A stretch of 15,652 nucleotides of DNA, taken from NCBI GenBank assembly GCA_021821425.1, contig JAKACL010000031.1, positions 1 to 15,652 on the forward strand, in the 5' to 3' direction. The position numbers and the translations under genes were made by a program. Origin of the DNA: Pseudomonadota bacterium (lineage in GTDB: Bacteria; Pseudomonadota; Gammaproteobacteria; Burkholderiales; Thiobacillaceae). The notes beneath the pieces are model-generated. The model was not told the origin of the DNA. It was given only the letters and a program-made list of their open reading frames with translations, and ran no database searches. Shown here piece after piece: positions 15,329 to 15,652 of this stretch. Each line of letters begins with the position of its first letter. Position 1 is the first letter of the stretch.

Positions 15329-15337
15329 GGATCAGGG
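15307..15337 (+). repeat. Heptad repeat block, left arm of a 31-nt imperfect inverted repeat
   Basis: Four consecutive 7-bp units, GGGGTCA, GGGGCCA, GGATTCA and GGGATCA (15307-15334), follow the pattern GG-R-N-Y-CA. They are followed by GGG. The block is the reverse complement of 15371-15401 at 26 of 31 positions, including a perfect 13-bp core (15311-15323). The intervening 33 nt (15338-15370) contain CTGCAG but no gene. Confidence 0.85.
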
Positions 15338-15370
15338 GGTTTTGATTCGCGGCCTGCAGCCCCGCTCATT

Positions 15371-15401
15371 CCCTGAATCCTGATTCCTGGCCCCTGAATC
15401 C
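15371..15401 (-). repeat. Heptad repeat block, right arm of the inverted repeat
   Basis: Read on the minus strand from 15401, the units are GGATTCA, GGGGCCA, GGAATCA and GGATTCA. They use the same GG-R-N-Y-CA pattern as the left block but point the opposite way. The units differ in sequence and order between the arms, so this is two repeat tracts facing each other rather than a simple copied palindrome. The predicted hrcA -35 lies within it. Confidence 0.85.
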
Positions 15402-15408
15402 TTATAAT
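15380..15408 (+). promoter_or_regulatory. Predicted hrcA promoter with very short leader
   Basis: A perfect TATAAT at 15403-15408 is preceded by CTGATT (15380-15385) with a 17-nt spacer, a 3/6 match to the -35 consensus. The -10 box ends only 6 nt before the hrcA ATG, so a transcript would start at or next to the initiation codon. No CIRCE element (TTAGCACTC-N9-GAGTGCTAA) is present, so self-repression by HrcA is not supported here. Confidence 0.5.
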
Positions 15409-15414
15409 GTCCCC

Positions 15415-15652
15415 ATGCTCAACGACCGCGCCCGCATCCTGCTGAAAACCCTGGTGGAACGCTATATCAGCGAAGGCGAACCCGTGGGCTCGCGCACGCT
15501 GTCGAAGCACTCGGGGCTGGATCTGTCGCCGGCGAGCATCCGCAACATCATGGCCGACCTCGAGGACATGGGCTTCGTCACCAGCCCGCACACCTCGGCC
15601 GGCCGGGTGCCGACGCCACGCGGCTACCGTTTTTTCGTCGACAGCCTGCTGA
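15415..15652 (+). CDS. hrcA: Heat-inducible transcription repressor HrcA, 5' part
   Basis: The first 79 residues of HrcA are visible, and the gene runs off the window. The start [31 protein letters not shown] is typical. The following [19 protein letters not shown] is the recognition region of the winged-helix DNA-binding domain, and [17 protein letters not shown] is the conserved wing region. HrcA represses groE and sometimes dnaK heat-shock genes by binding CIRCE operators and is itself stabilised by GroEL. The ATG at 15415 has no Shine-Dalgarno sequence in front of it. It is divergent from nadK. The C-terminal dimer and GroEL-responsive domain cannot be assessed. Confidence 0.96.
   Translation, partial: MLNDRARILLKTLVERYISEGEPVGSRTLSKHSGLDLSPASIRNIMADLEDMGFVTSPHTSAGRVPTPRGYRFFVDSLL

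Noticed and set aside
15291..15414. CIRCE operator for HrcA self-regulation.
   Set aside because: No TTAGCACTC or GAGTGCTAA half-site is present. The inverted repeat there has an unrelated sequence and a much longer spacer.

Overview
The window is GC-rich, densely coded bacterial chromosome. Gene content and order point to a betaproteobacterium, probably a respiring and possibly denitrifying relative of Thiobacillus or other Nitrosomonadales. The pointers are hrcA/nadK divergence with recN behind nadK, an rsx (rnf) operon running into nth and a DUF1841 gene, a quinol-type nitric oxide reductase, small periplasmic cytochromes c and a SulP transporter. The taxon is inferred from protein character and gene order, not from a marker gene.

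Layout. (1) 1-627 is the 3' end of a quinol nitric oxide reductase gene. It is followed by a perfect 23-bp hairpin and a sigma70-like promoter. (2) 837-6006 is a complete six-gene rsxABCDGE (rnf) operon. Every gene overlaps the next by 1 or 4 nt, so it is probably one translationally coupled transcript. The same ATGA arrangement continues into an unrecognised 50-residue basic protein (6003-6155). Endonuclease III (nth) and a DUF1841 gene follow on the same strand. (3) 7622-9544 is a HDOD / degenerate receiver / GGDEF signalling protein closed by a strong intrinsic terminator. (4) Two tandem monoheme cytochromes c lie on the minus strand (9600-10276) and run head to head with a plus-strand SulP transporter with a STAS domain (10441-12264). 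(5) On the minus strand nadK, recN and a secreted thermonuclease form an operon-like row. The nuclease overlaps recN by 4 nt and its 3' end overlaps the convergent SulP gene. (6) hrcA begins at 15415, divergent from nadK, and runs off the window.

Functional picture. RsxABCDGE is a membrane ferredoxin:NAD+ oxidoreductase type complex coupling low-potential electron transfer to ion movement. It can supply reduced ferredoxin or keep SoxR reduced. The NO reductase and small cytochromes fit respiratory redox metabolism. nth and recN are housekeeping DNA repair genes, nadK makes NADP, and hrcA represses heat-shock genes.

This is mostly an ordinary core-genome region, and I found no convincing new multi-gene system. 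The most unusual sequence is non-coding: the short nadK-hrcA intergenic region carries two oppositely oriented blocks of degenerate 7-bp repeats, with a perfect TATAAT box on each outer flank only 6-8 nt from each start codon. No gene-free stretch exceeds about 210 bases. I saw no tRNA, rRNA, CRISPR array or insertion sequence.
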